Shown piece by piece: positions 40,901 through 46,518 of a stretch of 64,000 nucleotides of DNA. Each line of letters opens with the position of its first letter. Position 1 is the first letter of the stretch. Below the pieces are notes generated by a model that had not been told where the DNA came from, made no database searches, and saw only the letters and a program-made list of their open reading frames with translations. A program made the translations under genes and the position numbers. The DNA is taken from NCBI GenBank assembly GCA_964023205.1, contig OZ026844.1, forward strand, positions 5,516,840-5,580,839, read 5' to 3'. The stretch comes from Lutraria lutraria. Its lineage: Eukaryota > Mollusca > Bivalvia > Venerida > Mactridae.

Positions 40901-41660
40901 TTAGTTTCTATAGGCTTGAATTTCTAATGATATCATCAGATTCTGTATCACACAGTCTGGCTATTAGAAGTTAAGTTTCTCATTCATTCAGTCACTATGA
41001 CAGGACTATAAATAAACAATTTGAAATCAGACAAGCACCGTGGTAAGATAATGATACTATGTCACTATATGCATTGTATATATTCATCTTATATTTTGAC
41101 AGCGGCCGTGGTCCATTGGTTAGTGTGCTGGGTTTGTAACACTTCCGTGAAAATTTGACAGCAGTGTTGATTTTCCTCCACATGTGGAGAAGTTGCTGGT
41201 TCCTATTTGAGGGGTATGTTAGTACTGGTTAGAATACAGTCCAGGAAAACTGGTTCCTAGTTGAGGGGTATGTTAGTACTGGTTAGAATACAGTCCAGGA
41301 AAACTGGTTCCTAGTTGAGGGGTATGTTAGTACTGGTTATTATACTGTCCAGGAAAACTGGTTAAATGAATCGGCCGCCATATATACATGTATCTGTTAA
41401 ACCCAGATAAACATACATTTTATATTTTCAGATACCTAACCAGCAATGGTGGTTTACCAAAACTGAAGCATCTTGATTTATCAGGATGTCTGAATGTTGA
41501 TGGTGAGGCAGTGTCTGATTTAGTTAGTACTGCTCCTGCTCTAGATCCTGTCAACTTGTTCTACTGTGATAATATAATGGATGGTCCCTACGCTGACACG
41601 GCATCTGGATGTCAGAATCTACAGTGTGCCAGCAGGTTCTGTTGCAGATGTGGAGAGTAG
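1815..41660 (+). CDS. FBXL5: F-box/LRR-repeat protein 5, iron-sensing SCF ligase subunit (nine coding exons, 817 aa)
   Basis: Join: 1815-1901, 2666-3001, 4042-4174, 4852-5073, 6787-6917, 7496-7609, 8567-8649, 9163-10281, 41432-41660; all introns are GT-AG and all phases agree, total 2454 nt. FBXL5 is the substrate receptor of an SCF ubiquitin ligase that degrades IRP2 when iron and oxygen are sufficient. The N-terminal hemerythrin-like domain (about 1-160) keeps the di-iron ligands expected from human: H16, H58, E59, E62, H88, H135, E139. The F-box (about 209-253) reads [19 protein letters not shown]. LRRs follow at about 330-400 and 723-785. The C-terminus keeps the FYC, SGC and FCC cysteines (787, 802, 812, 813) that match the human [2Fe-2S] ligands. 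Human is 691 aa; the excess sits in exon 8. The N-terminus ([16 protein letters not shown]) fits human, supporting the start, with an A-rich Kozak context. Orthology is nearly certain; the exon 8-9 join across 31 kb rests on phase and homology. Confidence 0.95.
2666..3001 (+). CDS. FBXL5: FBXL5 exon 2: core of hemerythrin-like domain
   Basis: Acceptor TTTTTTACAG, donor GTAGTG, phase 0 at both ends; residues 30-141. It holds HEQIE (H58, E59, E62), H88 in CHKDN and [10 protein letters not shown] (H135, E139), which are the di-iron ligands of the family. Confidence 0.96.
3204..3935 (+). pseudogene. Non-LTR retrotransposon fragment, C-terminal reverse-transcriptase region
   Basis: In FBXL5 intron 2, same strand, a frame opens at about 3207 with [11 protein letters not shown], then [14 protein letters not shown]. 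After a TGA at 3432-3434 the same frame continues with [12 protein letters not shown] and [10 protein letters not shown]. This succession is typical of the end of the RT and the C-terminal part of jockey-type LINE proteins. The copy is 5'-truncated, carries a nonsense codon, decays after about 3720 and ends at a GATA-rich tail (3918-3940), as expected for a dead-on-arrival LINE insertion. Confidence 0.85.
4042..4174 (+). CDS. FBXL5: FBXL5 exon 3: end of hemerythrin-like domain
   Basis: Acceptor TTTATTCAG, donor GTAAGA, phase 0 in and 1 out; residues 142-185 plus one base. [24 protein letters not shown] matches the last helix of the human domain. The linker after it is not conserved. Confidence 0.95.
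4190..4490 (-). mobile_element. SINE-like element, antisense in intron 3
   Basis: Read on the minus strand, this stretch shares words with the copies at 8975-9120 and 41100-41385: the block around TTTCCTCCA..GTGGAGAAGTTG, then AGTACTGGTTAGAATACAGTCCAGG and CTGGCTAGATGAATC. The repetition at three sites and a tRNA-like head in the 41.1-kb copy indicate a SINE family with a conserved core. Edges are approximate. Confidence 0.6.
4852..5073 (+). CDS. FBXL5: FBXL5 exon 4: F-box
   Basis: Acceptor GACTTCAG, donor GTGAGA, phase 1 at both ends; residues 186-259. It contains the whole F-box, which binds SKP1: [27 protein letters not shown] and [13 protein letters not shown]. Confidence 0.96.
5074..6786 (+). 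other. FBXL5 intron 4
   Basis: No gene or well-bounded element is seen in this 1.7-kb intron. Two blocks (about 5555-5640 and 6615-6730) resemble each other and the stretches near 7240 and 13290, with a weak shared pattern of TCATGTTA..TTCCCACCAA.AAG..CC, suggesting remnants of an old dispersed repeat. Confidence 0.5.
6787..6917 (+). CDS. FBXL5: FBXL5 exon 5: acidic linker
   Basis: Acceptor TATTATAG, donor GTAATA, phase 1 in and 0 out; residues 260-303. [19 protein letters not shown] matches the acidic DEDADIDE linker of human FBXL5 between F-box and LRRs. Confidence 0.94.
7496..7609 (+). CDS. FBXL5: FBXL5 exon 6: first LRR region
   Basis: Acceptor TCATTTCAG, donor GTAAAT, phase 0 at both ends; residues 304-341. 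[20 protein letters not shown] matches the human region containing LPYVGTSVK..VLAYS. Confidence 0.93.
7732..7931. mobile_element. Pogo/Tigger-type MITE in intron 6
   Basis: About 200 bp with inverted ends TACAGTAAAACCTCGATT and, on the other strand, TACAGTCAAACCTCGATT, flanked by TA. The interior repeats the words TTATCCGAA and GGATTATCC. TA target duplication and CAGT..AAACCTCGA ends are typical of pogo/Tigger non-autonomous elements. Confidence 0.85.
8567..8649 (+). CDS. FBXL5: FBXL5 exon 7: LRR
   Basis: Acceptor ATTTTCAG, donor GTGAGT, phase 0 in and 2 out; residues 342-368 plus two bases. [18 protein letters not shown] matches the human LRR ILELCPNLEHLDLTQT. Confidence 0.95.
8975..9120 (+). 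mobile_element. SINE core fragment in intron 7
   Basis: It carries GTGGATTTTCCTCCACATG, GAAGTTGCTGGTTCC, TACTGGTTTGTCCAGG and a tail GCAGTATATGACTGAAATTG. These words recur in the copies at 41100-41385 and 55662-55765. The tRNA-like head is absent, so this is a 5'-truncated copy ending about 40 bp before the exon 8 acceptor. Confidence 0.65.
9163..10281 (+). CDS. FBXL5: FBXL5 exon 8: LRRs flanking a large cysteine-rich and acidic insert
   Basis: Acceptor CTATTTCAG, donor GTAAGT, phase 2 at both ends; residues 369-741 plus two bases. It starts with an LRR ([20 protein letters not shown]) and ends with another ([13 protein letters not shown], near identical to human). Between them, residues 406-555 hold 18 cysteines, many paired (PDCC, ADCC, KKCC) or in CxxC spacing (CINC, CQGC). 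Residues about 556-722 are acidic and low-complexity. In human this region is also long and cysteine-containing but shorter and not alignable here. The insert is probably disordered; metal or Fe-S binding is conceivable but not shown. Confidence 0.95.
10291..10499 (-). mobile_element. MITE next to the exon 8 splice donor
   Basis: A 209-bp element whose other copy (39108-39309) lies in the opposite orientation near the far end of the intron. Shared parts are TACTGTGGAATCATTAATTT at one end, CACGAAAATTGAGCC and TGAAAATAC.GTA at the other, with repeated GTGGGGATTTGA-like words inside. It begins nine bases after the GT of the exon 8 donor. Confidence 0.75.
10860..11040 (+). repeat. Possible SINE-like tail
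   Basis: The stretch has a non-random, GC-richer segment (CCACCCGGGACCAGAAATAA) followed by text ending in TTGGTGCACTATAAAACAC and an A-rich tail, which is reminiscent of SINE 3' ends. No second copy is in the window, so this is tentative. Confidence 0.3.
11076..11207. mobile_element. Pogo-type MITE, 'AATAAAGGCC' subfamily
   Basis: A 132-bp element with perfect-type inverted ends TACAGTCAAACCTGT and ACAGGTTTGACTGTA. The interior holds GCGGCCACCTCTGAATAAAG. Other members are at 16965-17135, 61636-61816, 63055-63195 and 63803-63990. Confidence 0.85.
11208..13341 (+). other. AT-rich intron stretch, no element with clear borders
   Basis: No coding region is seen. A short palindrome-rich segment at about 12893-12945 (TATGAACTATTCATGAATAA) belongs to the TTCATGAA-type dispersed repeat noted at 1-110, 39640-39715 and 43226-43320. 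Confidence 0.45.
13342..13358. repeat. Poly-C tract, 17 C
   Basis: Uninterrupted run of C, a likely length-variable or misassembled site. It sits in a pyrimidine-rich stretch about 110 bp before the pearl-like element. Confidence 0.9.
13470..14630 (+). mobile_element. Pearl/Helentron-like non-autonomous element with 146-bp core repeats
   Basis: The 5' end AGCTCAC..GTGAGCT forms a hairpin and leads to GGATCAC and a GTGCGTCGTGCGG-rich segment. The 3' end is GTGAGCGATATAGGGCCATC followed by TTGGCCCTCTTG, with a GGGCCA/TGGCCC hairpin. Between them are about six imperfect copies of a 146-bp unit (marked by TTGTCAGAATGTTTGTCTT at about 13755, 13900, 14046, 14190, 14338, 14482), each with AAAAACTAGGTCAC.AGGTCAA. 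It is inserted within a T run. The layout (short ends, 3' hairpin, tandem core) resembles the bivalve pearl/CvA elements, considered Helitron relatives. That assignment is by architecture only. Confidence 0.75.
14991..15725 (+). repeat. 27-bp minisatellite with 108-bp higher-order period
   Basis: About 27 copies of a unit of the type GTCTGTAGATTTACTGTAAG plus TGACCCA. Between about 15055 and 15480 four-unit groups repeat as a 108-bp block, including the pair GTAGAGATACTTTAAGTGA and GTTGATTTATTGTAAGTGG. Because 27 is a multiple of three and one antisense frame lacks stops, a 292-residue frame of 9-residue repeats (SLTVNLQTG type) runs through it on the minus strand. It is not taken as a gene. 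Confidence 0.92.
16450..16605. mobile_element. Degenerate pogo-type MITE, 'AATAAAGGCC' subfamily
   Basis: Contains AATAAAGGCCATCCTGTGAA, AATAAGGGCTACCTGTC, TAAAGGCCACATT and an end GGTTTAACAGTA. The ends no longer form a good inverted repeat. Confidence 0.5.
16965..17135. mobile_element. Pogo-type MITE, 'AATAAAGGCC' subfamily
   Basis: A 171-bp element with ends TACAGTCAAACCTGTG and CACAGATTTGACTGTA, TA at both borders. The interior has GGCCTTTATTCTGAGGTCA and TCCTTTATTCACAGGGTGAC. Confidence 0.85.
17431..17606. mobile_element. Pogo-type MITE, 'ACCTCTCC' subfamily
   Basis: A 176-bp element with ends TACAGTGCAACCTCTCCA and GGAGAGGTTGTACTGTA. It has an internal near-duplication around AAATCATGTTGT (17474 and 17540). 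Ends and TA borders match the pogo MITEs here, but the interior differs. Confidence 0.8.
17607..19369 (+). other. Intron 8 stretch without recognised features
   Basis: AT-rich, no conserved coding region, no bounded element that I can see. The stretch from about 19290 to 19380 grades into pearl-type repeat text. Confidence 0.45.
19370..19800 (+). repeat. Decayed pearl-like core fragments
   Basis: Words shared with the pearl-type cores near 36.1 and 53.2 kb occur here: TAATGGATCTCCACTAATATTG, ACCCTTGGGTCAATTTGACC, GAGGTCACTTG and CCAGAGCTTATATATTTG. The pieces are old and interrupted by a segment at 19490-19560 similar to 49060-49110 (AAATTTATTTAT..TATACATAATAA). Confidence 0.4.
20062..20352 (-). 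pseudogene. hAT/ZNF862-like exon fragment, array unit 1
   Basis: On the minus strand an exon-like stretch follows a TTTTCAG acceptor-type sequence and reads [35 protein letters not shown], then [17 protein letters not shown] and [10 protein letters not shown]. The pattern of helices with LRxEYLxxLxxNIxxRF resembles the region before the dimerisation domain in hAT transposase-derived ZNF862-like proteins; the match is by pattern only. A stop follows ESQL. It has no own start in context, so it is treated as a relic. Near-identical copies lie at 21245-21535, 22426-22716, 23596-23886, 25666-25955, 26880-27125, 28017-28306, 29185-29475, 31194-31547, 32469-32717 and 34190-34440; truncated ones are at 24514-24774 and 30105-30365. 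Confidence 0.5.
21245..21535 (-). pseudogene. hAT/ZNF862-like exon fragment, typical inner unit
   Basis: A 96-residue open frame, identical or nearly so in the units at 23596-23886 and 29185-29475. Relative to unit 1 it has KHGGSS instead of KQEGSS. Units at 26880, 30105 and 32469 have a frame change after LDEE caused by a small indel (CAGCAGTGTCCTC), which argues against all copies being translated. Confidence 0.5.
21784..27372. repeat. Higher-order block 1 of the array (5.59 kb, five units)
   Basis: Unit lengths 1168, 1181, 889, 1171, 1180. The block is matched in order, including the deleted unit, by the next 5.59 kb. Confidence 0.85.
27373..32962. repeat. Higher-order block 2 of the array (5.59 kb, five units)
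   Basis: Unit lengths 1168, 1183, 889, 1170, 1180, i.e. a tandem copy of block 1. Unit-specific variants agree (for example CATGCTTGATTTC at 21449-type units in 23791 and 29385, and the 292-bp deletion at 24545 and 30135). Confidence 0.85.
35323..35822 (-). pseudogene. hAT/ZNF862-like exon relic, outermost diverged unit
   Basis: The distal edge unit has the longest continuation after the conserved block: [20 protein letters not shown], then [19 protein letters not shown] and [19 protein letters not shown]. The upstream half (35574-35822) is in another frame. This arm shows how the ancestral exon continued where the inner units have stops and a 60-nt different segment. W-P-x-L in such a context is also typical of hAT-derived proteins. 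Function unknown, clearly broken. Confidence 0.45.
35855..36411 (+). mobile_element. Pearl/Helentron-like element, 5'-truncated copy
   Basis: The 3' end GGTGAGCGATTATAGGGCCA followed by AAGGCCATCTTG matches the ends of the copies at 13470-14630 and 52843-53918. The core has two to three copies of a 155-165-bp unit (CCTAGAGCTGAGATATTT, AGTGGACCTCTACCAAG, ATTGCCCTGGGGTAA) as in the 52.8-kb copy. The 5' end merges with the array edge. Confidence 0.7.
36754..36995. mobile_element. hAT-type MITE
   Basis: A 242-bp element with ends CAGAGGTGTCAA and TTGACACCCCTG, the CAGGGGTGTCAA type common in hAT elements. ATTATA directly abuts both ends, a partial target duplication (8 bp would be expected). An open plus-strand frame of 109 codons covers it but looks incidental. 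Confidence 0.6.
36996..38454 (+). other. Intron 8 stretch without recognised features
   Basis: AT-rich; a T-run at 37867-37878 and ordinary simple-sequence content only. Confidence 0.45.
38455..38785 (-). mobile_element. tRNA-derived SINE, antisense copy
   Basis: On the minus strand a tRNA-like head (box B-type GGTTCGATTCTC at about 38718-38729) leads to a body with TGTCCACATCTGAAC, GGAAAAAGGGTGAGGTGTGA, CAGGCACAATAAAGAACC and, at the end, CTGAAATGACCATAGCTGAC and CTGTTAAACAAC. The same modules in the same order are at 43450-43785 (plus) and 57020-57240 (minus). Confidence 0.75.
39108..39309 (+). mobile_element. MITE, second copy of the 10.3-kb family
   Basis: Begins TACTCTGGAATCATTAATTT and ends TGAAAATACAGTA, with GTCCCCACGAAATAGCCATT inside. 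It is the inverted counterpart of 10291-10499, so the two copies form a 29-kb-apart inverted pair within the same intron. Confidence 0.75.
39310..40698 (+). other. Intron 8 stretch, mostly unremarkable
   Basis: It contains a member of the TTCATGAA-type dispersed repeat (about 39640-39715: ATGAATAGTTCATGAAGTAT) and A/T-rich low-complexity at 40370-40415. No gene seen. Confidence 0.45.
40699..40772 (+). repeat. 18-bp minisatellite, about four copies
   Basis: Unit GGTGAACAGACCAGTGTT, repeated with one shortened copy (GGTGAAGACCAATGTT). Confidence 0.85.
41100..41385 (+). mobile_element. SINE with triplicated 54-bp core
   Basis: A tRNA-like head with a box A-type stretch (GTGGTCCATTGGTTAGTGTG) precedes TTGATTTTCCTCCACATGTG and GAGAAGTTGCTGGTTCC. 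The 54-bp segment CTGGTTCCTAGTTGAGGGGT...TACTGGTTAGAATACAGTCC then occurs three times in tandem, followed by a single GGTTAAATGAATCGGCCGCC end. The element stops about 45 bp before the exon 9 acceptor. Confidence 0.75.
41432..41660 (+). CDS. FBXL5: FBXL5 exon 9: last LRR and C-terminal Fe-S cysteine cluster
   Basis: Acceptor TATTTTCAG, phase 2 in, stop TAG at 41658-41660; residues 742-817. [15 protein letters not shown] is the last [32 protein letters not shown] matches the human end and keeps the four cysteines that hold the redox-sensing [2Fe-2S] cluster in human (here 787, 802, 812, 813); C807 and an extra C815 are also present. Three bases after the stop is GTATGT, a good donor. Confidence 0.96.
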
Positions 41661-41994
41661 AGGTATGTATAATTTGCTTTCCTGGGTTTAGCATGGCTTC
41701 AGCAGCCAGGGACATTTGGGGACATTACCTGCTTTAACAGTGGAGGAATAAGACCCTAGGCATACACCTAGATGGAACCACCTCACATGTGGCAACCACA
41801 TAATATAGAATTTCATTATTACAATAGTACAAAGTTAAGGACGTTATACATCTGTGTAGAACATTTAAGTCCATTCGGCAGATGTGTCCATTGTCGAATA
41901 TTTGCCTCTAAAGTTGGAACAGGGTGACTTTGCTTCTAGACCATGATTTATGTAGCAGTATGGTGTATAGTATTTGTATTTATAAATTGGCTGT

Positions 41995-42060
41995 AATATT
42001 AACAGCCCAATTAGCTCAGTTGGTCAGAGCCCTGCATAGAGTACATCATTTTCCTTCTCG
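41995..42060 (+). repeat. tRNA-like SINE head fragment
   Basis: AGCCCAATTAGCTCAGTTGG followed by TCAGAGC is a strong box A, but no proper anticodon arm or box B can be folded after it. It is a tRNA-derived fragment and not a tRNA gene. It lies 340 bp after the FBXL5 stop. Confidence 0.55.
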
Positions 42061-42271
42061 ACTTACCTTATACTGTTACATCCATGACTTCACTCAGCAT
42101 TATAAGGGTTGTTAGTTGACTTGATTAGAGGTGAATGTTTCTATTTGTATGATTTTCTGGAGATGAAACCATGACTTGTATAAATGGAAGAAGACGTGTA
42201 GTTTAATTCACTTGGTCTATCAATATTTGTGCACAAAAAGCTGTTATGATTTGCAGACATTAGCATTAATT

Positions 42272-42349
42272 TCGAGGGTTCAATGCAACAGTGTCGTAAC
42301 TCATACTGAAATAAGAACAAGTTACGACAGTGTTGCGCTGAGCCCTCGA
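42272..42349. repeat. 78-bp foldback with 30-bp arms
   Basis: TCGAGGGTTCAATGCAACAG and the reverse complement at the other end TCGAGGGCTCAGCGCAACAC pair over about 30 bp with few mismatches, leaving a loop of about 18 nt around CATACTGAAATAAGAAC. It may be a MITE remnant or, if transcribed, a miRNA-precursor-sized hairpin. Confidence 0.7.
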
Positions 42350-43449
42350 TTTGTTATCAGCCTTAAGACTGTTGAAAAATTTGCTTTAGTCCTCTTGTAG
42401 TATTGTACATGTGTTATATTAAATAACCTGTTTAGTAAGCCTCCGGAGAACATTTTATCCTTAAATTGTTGCAAATCAAGTTTTTACTATAGGATTGTAT
42501 GATCTAACAGCTAGTGCTGATATCAGTTCATTGTGTATCGATACAATTCTGCTTTGAATCAAACTGCAACACCCTGACACCATGCTGTATTAAAATGGTG
42601 TTGGTGATGTTTGATTGACTCATTCTATGTGTGTCAGCCTCTTGTCGTGTGGAATCTTCCTGGAATTCAACCTAAAACCCTCAAAGCAACATGATATGAT
42701 GCAAGTACGAAGTTCATAGACTAATAGTCTCTTATTGTCTTAGACATATTATGACTCAAAACAATCAATACATACCATATAGGCATACATGTCATCCAAC
42801 CTAGTGGAAATTTAGGTTTTCTACGGAGAGAAATATTTGGCAAGGTTACCAAATCTTGTCTGTAGATTTATTAATGTCAATCTACTGTACAATACAAGAT
42901 TTCCTCTGGCATCATTGTTGTATCTCTTCAATTTGTCATATCTGTTGCCAACTAGTTAAGTCATATTTTGTCATATTTGCATTTCATGAATGACCTAGTA
43001 GAAATGTCTGCCATTTTCTATGACAGCTGATAAGGCAGGAGAAGTTTGTAGGTTACATTTCACTTGATTTGCTGTGCTGGAAATATTTTGGTATGGATAA
43101 AAAATATGCAAGATCAGTGAAAAACCTGGACTGAATTAAAAATCTGGCTTTTCCAGGATTGTTACTATGAAAACAGGCAAACTTCTTAGTATTTTATGTT
43201 AGATTGATTTCTTATGCTCAGTTCCCCGTCAAATAGCTATGGATACTTCATGCATGAACTATTCATGAAGAAATCATGTAGAGTTGATGAAAAATTCACG
43301 TTTTCATTAATTCCATTCAAAGGGGTTATATAACATATTATTTAAAACAGGAAGATGTTCCCGACCTAGGTTTGATTTTGGGCATGATTTGCGACAGTTT
43401 AGTACAATTGTTAGATACATCATTTTAAGTCTTCGTTTACTTGAGATTT
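42350..43449. other. Intergenic or 3' UTR stretch, no gene seen
   Basis: AT-rich. A TTCATGAA-type dispersed repeat lies at 43226-43320. Nothing else with borders is visible. Confidence 0.45.
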
Positions 43450-43785
43450 TTTCTGAGGTGATCCGTGGTCAGATGGTAATGTGCTGGACTACTAAATGAA
43501 AAGTTGTGGGTTCGATTTGATTAAATTTTTAGGGACATTTTCAATGTCCCCATCCAAACTACCGAGCCAAGTACTGTAATGTGGAAAATCACAGGAAAAG
43601 GGTGAGGTATATATCGGTGCTTTACACCGGACACGATAAAGAGCCAGGAAGAACTATTAAAAAAGAGTAGGGATATAAATGCCCCGTTCTCCTGTATCTT
43701 CTCTCCCCTCTTTCTCGGGGCGGCTCTGAAATGACCATAGCTGCCGAATGACCTGTTATTCAACAGATAAAAGTGACATTTTTGC
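43450..43785 (+). mobile_element. tRNA-derived SINE, plus-strand copy
   Basis: Head GATCCGTGGTCAGATGGTAA (box A-like) and GTTGTGGGTTCGATTTG (box B-like). Body TGTCCCCATCCAAACTACCG, GGAAAAGGGTGAGGTATATA, CGGTGCTTTACACCGGACAC, AAAGAGCCAGGAAGAAC; tail CTGAAATGACCATAGCTGCC. This is the most complete copy of the family in the window. Confidence 0.8.
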
Positions 43786-45394
43786 ACTCTTTATGGACCG
43801 TAAGTTTATAATACCTATAAATATTGATGATCTAAGATCTCGGAAATAATGTGTGTTTATGTAATTGACTTTAGGGAAACTTCAGAGAATGTCTGTAATT
43901 ACCATGTTCAGATAAATCCTATGTCAAATCACACAGCATTACTGGCTCCATTTAACTAGTTAGTCTATGAATATATTTACTGGGTACAAAGGATGTCAAT
44001 ATATATCTAAGTAAGAGTGTGTGGGCCGGAAAATTAGAATAATGACGAATTATTTGAAACGTTCAATGAATATTAACTTCATATCAATATGGCAGTAATC
44101 ATGCTGATGTAATTGATGGAAAACTCTGCATGCTTTTTGTTCTGAATGAAATCATGCTGACGATTACTCTGTGTTTCATACACTGATCCATCTGGGAATA
44201 GGATGTTATAGTCCATAATATCATATCATTGAGATATTCCTGGGAATAGGATGTTGAAGTCTACAATGTTACAGGATGTATATTATGTATTATCGAATCA
44301 TTGTGACATATGTCTCGATATGAATTTTTTTGCATCTCACGTTTCACATTACGTTTATTCACGCTTTGTGTAAATTTTAAAATGTCAAGGTAGCAAGAGC
44401 CAGATGGGACGGGAGCATAAAGTAGGATATTTAAGTTCTGTATTTTGCTTGAGCATTCATCTACCTGATACTTATATATATATATAAATATATATATATA
44501 ATTACAAGTTCTATTTTGAATTACAACAGCAATTATTATGCTGTAGCAAGTTGGTGTTTGTTTGAGTTTTACACCCCTTTTCAACAGTCAAGAGTGACTT
44601 GAAATGATTTGAAGTCAGCAACCTTAACTGCTCGACTATGGATGCTGGTCTTGTAATAAGTGGAACAATTTAAATTTATCCGATGTGAATTTAAGAAAAC
44701 AATATTACCAAAAGTCTTTGAGCTTGGATTGGCTATATATTTGTTTAATGCCAGACCAACAATCCATGAAGAGCCTGTAACCATAACCCACTGTAATATA
44801 CTGATCATACCCTGAAATGATAGTGAACAAATGAGAGCATATAAATTATGAAATCGATGGCACTGGTGATAAATTGTCTCGCTACTTAGGGGAATTAATA
44901 CAATACTGTACCGTTTTCTATTAGATGATTGTATTGCGCAATAATGTTTATAGAATTTGTATTAAGTTTCTCTCTTAGCAAACTCATTGTCATGATAAAG
45001 GAGGTAATTTTCAGATTTAATCTATAATTGTAGTTTTATTCAATAATTCAATATGACTGATCCGTTTCATGTTTCTCCTTTCTTGAAGGAAATTGTAGTG
45101 AGCATTTAAAGACCTGAATCAATACAGATAGTCTTGTAACTCCGCAATTAGCTGTTAATGAAGCTGTCTTTATTATGAATTATTAAAATTTTTGTACTTG
45201 AATTGAACAGTTTTGATATCATGGTCGAGTTAGATCGTTTATTACACTAATGTGCTTTAATAGCTTTGCTGGATTTGATGTAATGTGCTTTGAGTATTCA
45301 ATGGCATGTGCTATTCATTGATATCATGAGGATTCTCTGCAATAGATTAATCTGATCCAATTAAGAAATATTCAATTACAACTAACAATCAAAG
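43786..45394. other. No gene; AT dinucleotide run and small duplications
   Basis: An (AT)n-type tract lies at 44474-44501. A short direct repeat CTGGGAATAGGATGTT occurs at 44192 and 44240. Otherwise unremarkable. Confidence 0.45.
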
Positions 45395-46160
45395 TTGAAA
45401 AAGCACATGTTTGCTGAACGTCAAAGTTGAAAATTTAAAGCACATGTTTGCTGAATGTCAAAATAAAAGAAGCACATGTTTGCTGAATGTCAAAGAAAAG
45501 AAGCTCATGTTTGCTGAATCTCAAAATAAAAGAAATCTGTTATAAATTAAATATGATGAGCATTTAGCAGAGACGAATGTCAAAGAAAAGAAGCTCATGT
45601 TTGCTGAATCTCAAAATAAAAGAAGCACATGTTTGCTGAATGTTAAAGTTATAGAAGCACATGTTTGCTGACTGTCAAAGAAAAGAAGCTCATGTTTGCT
45701 GAATCTCAAAATAAAAGAAATCTGTTATAAATTAAATATGATGGGCATTTAGCAGAGACGAATGTCATAGAAAAGAAGCTCATGTTTGCTGAATCTCAAA
45801 ATAAAAGAAGCACATGTTTGCTGAATGTTAAAGTTATAGAAGCACATGTTTGCTGAATGTCAAAGAAAAGAAGCTCATGTTTGCTGAATCTCAAAATAAA
45901 AGAAATCTGTTATAAATTAAATATGATGAGCATTTAGCAGAGATGAATGTCAAAGTAAAAGAAGCAGATGTTTGTTGAATGTCAAAGAAAAGAAGCACAT
46001 GTTTGCTGAATGTTAAAGTAAAAGAAGCACATGTTTGCTGAATGTCAAAGTAAAAGAAATCTATTATAAATTAAATATGATGAGCATTTAGCAGAGATGA
46101 ATGTCAAAGTAAAAGAAGCAGATGTTTGTTGAATGTCAAAGTTAAGATAGCAGATGTTTG
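45395..46160 (+). repeat. Nested satellite: 31-35-bp units in 185-bp blocks
   Basis: The small unit is of the form AGAAGCACATGTTTGCTGAA plus TGTCAAAG, with variants (GCTCATG, GCAGATG). A marker, AAATCTGTTATAAATTAAAT followed by ATGATGAGCATTTAGCAGAG, recurs at 45533, 45718, 45903 and 46057. Spacings are 185, 185 and 154 bp, so small units are embedded in a larger repeating block, the last block lacking one small unit. Confidence 0.88.
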
Positions 46161-46390
46161 GACATAGTTGGTTTAATTCAGTCTCAGATTTGAGGTTTTT
46201 GTTGGTTATATGTAAATAATGTCTCTGTCTTGTTTTGAAAAATTCCTTGATTGTCTTTGACTGGTCTCAAAAAATATTCTTTGAGTCAAATAACTTTTGA
46301 TTCAGTTTCACGCATTGTCTGTGAATTGAATAATTCCTTTCTCAAGTTTTCATGTTGATTGTGGATTAAATAGGGGATCTTGAATGAGAG

Positions 46391-46502
46391 CTCATTCCTT
46401 ACCATTTTTATTAAACGAGTTGACTAAACAATATGACACGAGGCTCTGCCGAGTGTCACATTGTTTTTGTCAACGAGTTTAATAAAAATGGTAAGGAATG
46501 AG
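46391..46502. repeat. 112-bp foldback palindrome
   Basis: CTCATTCCTTACCATTTTTA at the left and its reverse complement at the right pair, and pairing continues with few mismatches through TTGAC, AAACAAT and TGACAC almost to the centre (GAGGCTCTGCCGAG). It would form a hairpin of about 50 bp. Confidence 0.8.
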
Positions 46503-46518
46503 CACGAATGTAAGATTC

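Larger units (their letters stand above)
10282..41431 (+). other. FBXL5 intron 8, about 31 kb, repeat-filled
   Basis: The donor GTAAGT (10282) and the acceptor TATATTTTCAG (ending 41431) bound an intron of 31,150 bp, while introns 1-7 are 0.5-1.7 kb. The phases fit (GA + A gives E742, followed by [18 protein letters not shown]). No gene on the plus strand is seen inside. Its content is listed as separate entries. Confidence 0.85.

Noticed and set aside
42001..42060. tRNA gene
   Set aside because: Box A is good but no anticodon arm, T arm or acceptor stem can be completed; it is a SINE head.
44261..44584. 107-codon minus-strand frame
   Set aside because: Crosses an AT dinucleotide tract and reads as low-complexity; no conserved motif.
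45395..46160. CRISPR-like array
   Set aside because: The repeats are contiguous satellite units without unique spacers, in a eukaryotic genome.
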